Source: Deltaproteobacteria bacterium GWA2_55_10 (GTDB lineage: Bacteria; Desulfobacterota; GWC2-55-46). From it: DNA of 14,487 nucleotides. The stretch is taken from contig MGPL01000130.1 in the NCBI GenBank assembly GCA_001797415.1, forward strand, positions 5,610 through 20,096, read 5' to 3'. Positions within the stretch are counted from its first letter, which is position 1. Each line of letters opens with the position of its first letter. The notes under the pieces were generated by a model. That model ran no database searches, was not told the origin of the DNA, and worked only from the letters and a program-made list of their open reading frames with translations. This document shows, piece by piece, positions 14,034 through 14,487 of the stretch. The position numbers were made by a program, and so were the translations under genes.

Positions 14034-14042
14034 TGATATAAC
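14034..14042 (+). promoter_or_regulatory. Extended -10 promoter candidate for the secreted protein gene
   Basis: TG-A-TATAAC forms an extended -10 element matching the -10 consensus at 5 of 6 positions. The -35 position (about 14014-14019, CTGCCC) is poor, as is common for extended -10 promoters, and is abutted by the palindrome at 14001-14014. The leader to ATG 14081 would be about 32 nt. Confidence 0.4.
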
Positions 14043-14064
14043 GGAATTGTGTCGGACTTCTTTG

Positions 14065-14071
14065 AAGGAGG
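14065..14071 (+). promoter_or_regulatory. Strong ribosome-binding site AAGGAGG for the gene at 14081
   Basis: A near-perfect Shine-Dalgarno sequence lies 9 bp before ATG 14081. It fixes the start and supports a real gene in this otherwise minus-strand window. Confidence 0.8.
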
Positions 14072-14080
14072 CGCTGGGCC

Positions 14081-14487
14081 ATGAAAAGATTCAGCAGGCT
14101 TTTAGCAGCATCCACACTGTTCCTGTTCACAGCATCCGGGATCGCCGGAGCCGAGCTGGTAACCATCTATGGCCCGGTCTATGTCGCAAAGACTAAGAAA
14201 GACGATTCCGGAGACAAGCAGGCGAAGTTCCAATTCACAGCCCCTGTGCCGGGCAGCGGAAAGATAGTCGTCAAGAACGGCGGCGACTCGGGCAAGAAAT
14301 CGAGGGCAGCAAGCGTTGAGATCGAGATCAACGGCACCGAGGTAGCCAAACGCAAGGACTTCAACAAGAACATATCATTGATCGAGTACGAAGTGAGCCT
14401 CCTGTCTGACAACCAGATGGAGGTCGAGGTCAAATCCTGCAACGAATGCGAGATAGAGATAACGATCCTCGGAGATAAACCGGCGCC
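14081..14487 (+). CDS. Secreted protein with Ig-like beta module (C-terminus outside window)
   Basis: An open frame of 135 codons begins at ATG 14081 and is still open at the right edge. Residues 1-24 are a Sec signal peptide (positive MKRFSR, hydrophobic core, cleavage after GIAGA). The mature part carries a beta-rich module with landmarks GSGKIVVKNG, ASVEIEINGTEV, DFNKNISLIEYEVSLLSDN and EVEVKSCNECEIEITILG. I recall the same pattern (GxGxLVVKNG, LNG, DFN, LxxxNxLxVxLxSxPG) as a module of exported proteins in Geobacter-like and Nitrospirota bacteria, where it is often followed by repeats. Here the usual SxPG turn is replaced by a Cys-x-x-Cys (CNEC), which could bind metal or form a disulfide. 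The function is unknown. It is probably envelope-exposed, and adhesion or carbohydrate-binding is only a guess. Confidence 0.8.
   Translation, partial: MKRFSRLLAASTLFLFTASGIAGAELVTIYGPVYVAKTKKDDSGDKQAKFQFTAPVPGSGKIVVKNGGDSGKKSRAASVEIEINGTEVAKRKDFNKNISLIEYEVSLLSDNQMEVEVKSCNECEIEITILGDKPA

Noticed and set aside
1..14487. CRISPR arrays, insertion sequences, phage genes, tRNAs
   Set aside because: No spaced direct repeats, transposase motifs, terminal inverted repeats, integrase or cloverleaf sequences were seen. Gene content is housekeeping throughout.

Overview
The window is a dense, nearly gap-free bacterial chromosome segment. Fifteen genes lie on the minus strand and one truncated gene lies on the plus strand at the right edge. 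No mobile element, CRISPR array, tRNA or rRNA is visible. The gene set suggests a Gram-negative, probably anaerobic or facultative lineage of the Desulfobacterota/Nitrospirota type: a periplasmic penicillin-binding-protein-activator-like protein, DksA, HrcA with GrpE and DnaJ, MoaC, an NtrB-like GAF kinase, and a secreted module I recall from Geobacter-like and Nitrospirota proteins. ATA (Ile) and AGG (Arg) codons are frequent despite moderately high GC, which fits such a lineage. The taxonomic placement is inference.

Layout in minus-strand transcription order (right to left). (1) 13881-12982 encodes a DUF2156 acyltransferase-like protein. It is divergent from a plus-strand secreted protein starting at 14081, and the shared 199-bp spacer holds a perfect 6+6 palindrome beside an extended -10 promoter candidate. 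(2) 12863-9944 holds an ArsB/NhaD-type ion transporter, a tandem-CBS protein and HemW; the last two overlap. (3) 9815-4883 holds hrcA, grpE, dnaJ, a periplasmic TPR/ligand-binding protein that overlaps dnaJ by 4 bp, and moaC. The dnaK gene normally found between grpE and dnaJ is absent, no CIRCE operator is recognisable, and two hairpins lie between hrcA and grpE. (4) 4825-3376 holds dksA, with a promoter candidate so close that the message would be nearly leaderless, and galT. (5) 3339-1 holds a soluble GAF histidine kinase, a CheY-like single-domain response regulator, and two tandem paralogous NDUFA9-like extended SDRs. The second SDR runs off the left edge and has Asn at the usual catalytic Tyr position.

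How the genes may work together. hrcA-grpE-dnaJ is a stress/folding cluster with a periplasmic protein attached at its 3' end. The kinase-regulator pair is likely a phosphorelay without its own DNA-binding output, tied translationally to an SDR. The CBS protein may sense adenine nucleotides for the neighbouring transporter. Nothing here is a clearly new system. The points most worth a second look are the dnaK-less chaperone operon with its intergenic hairpins, the phosphorelay-SDR cluster, and the palindrome-controlled secreted protein.
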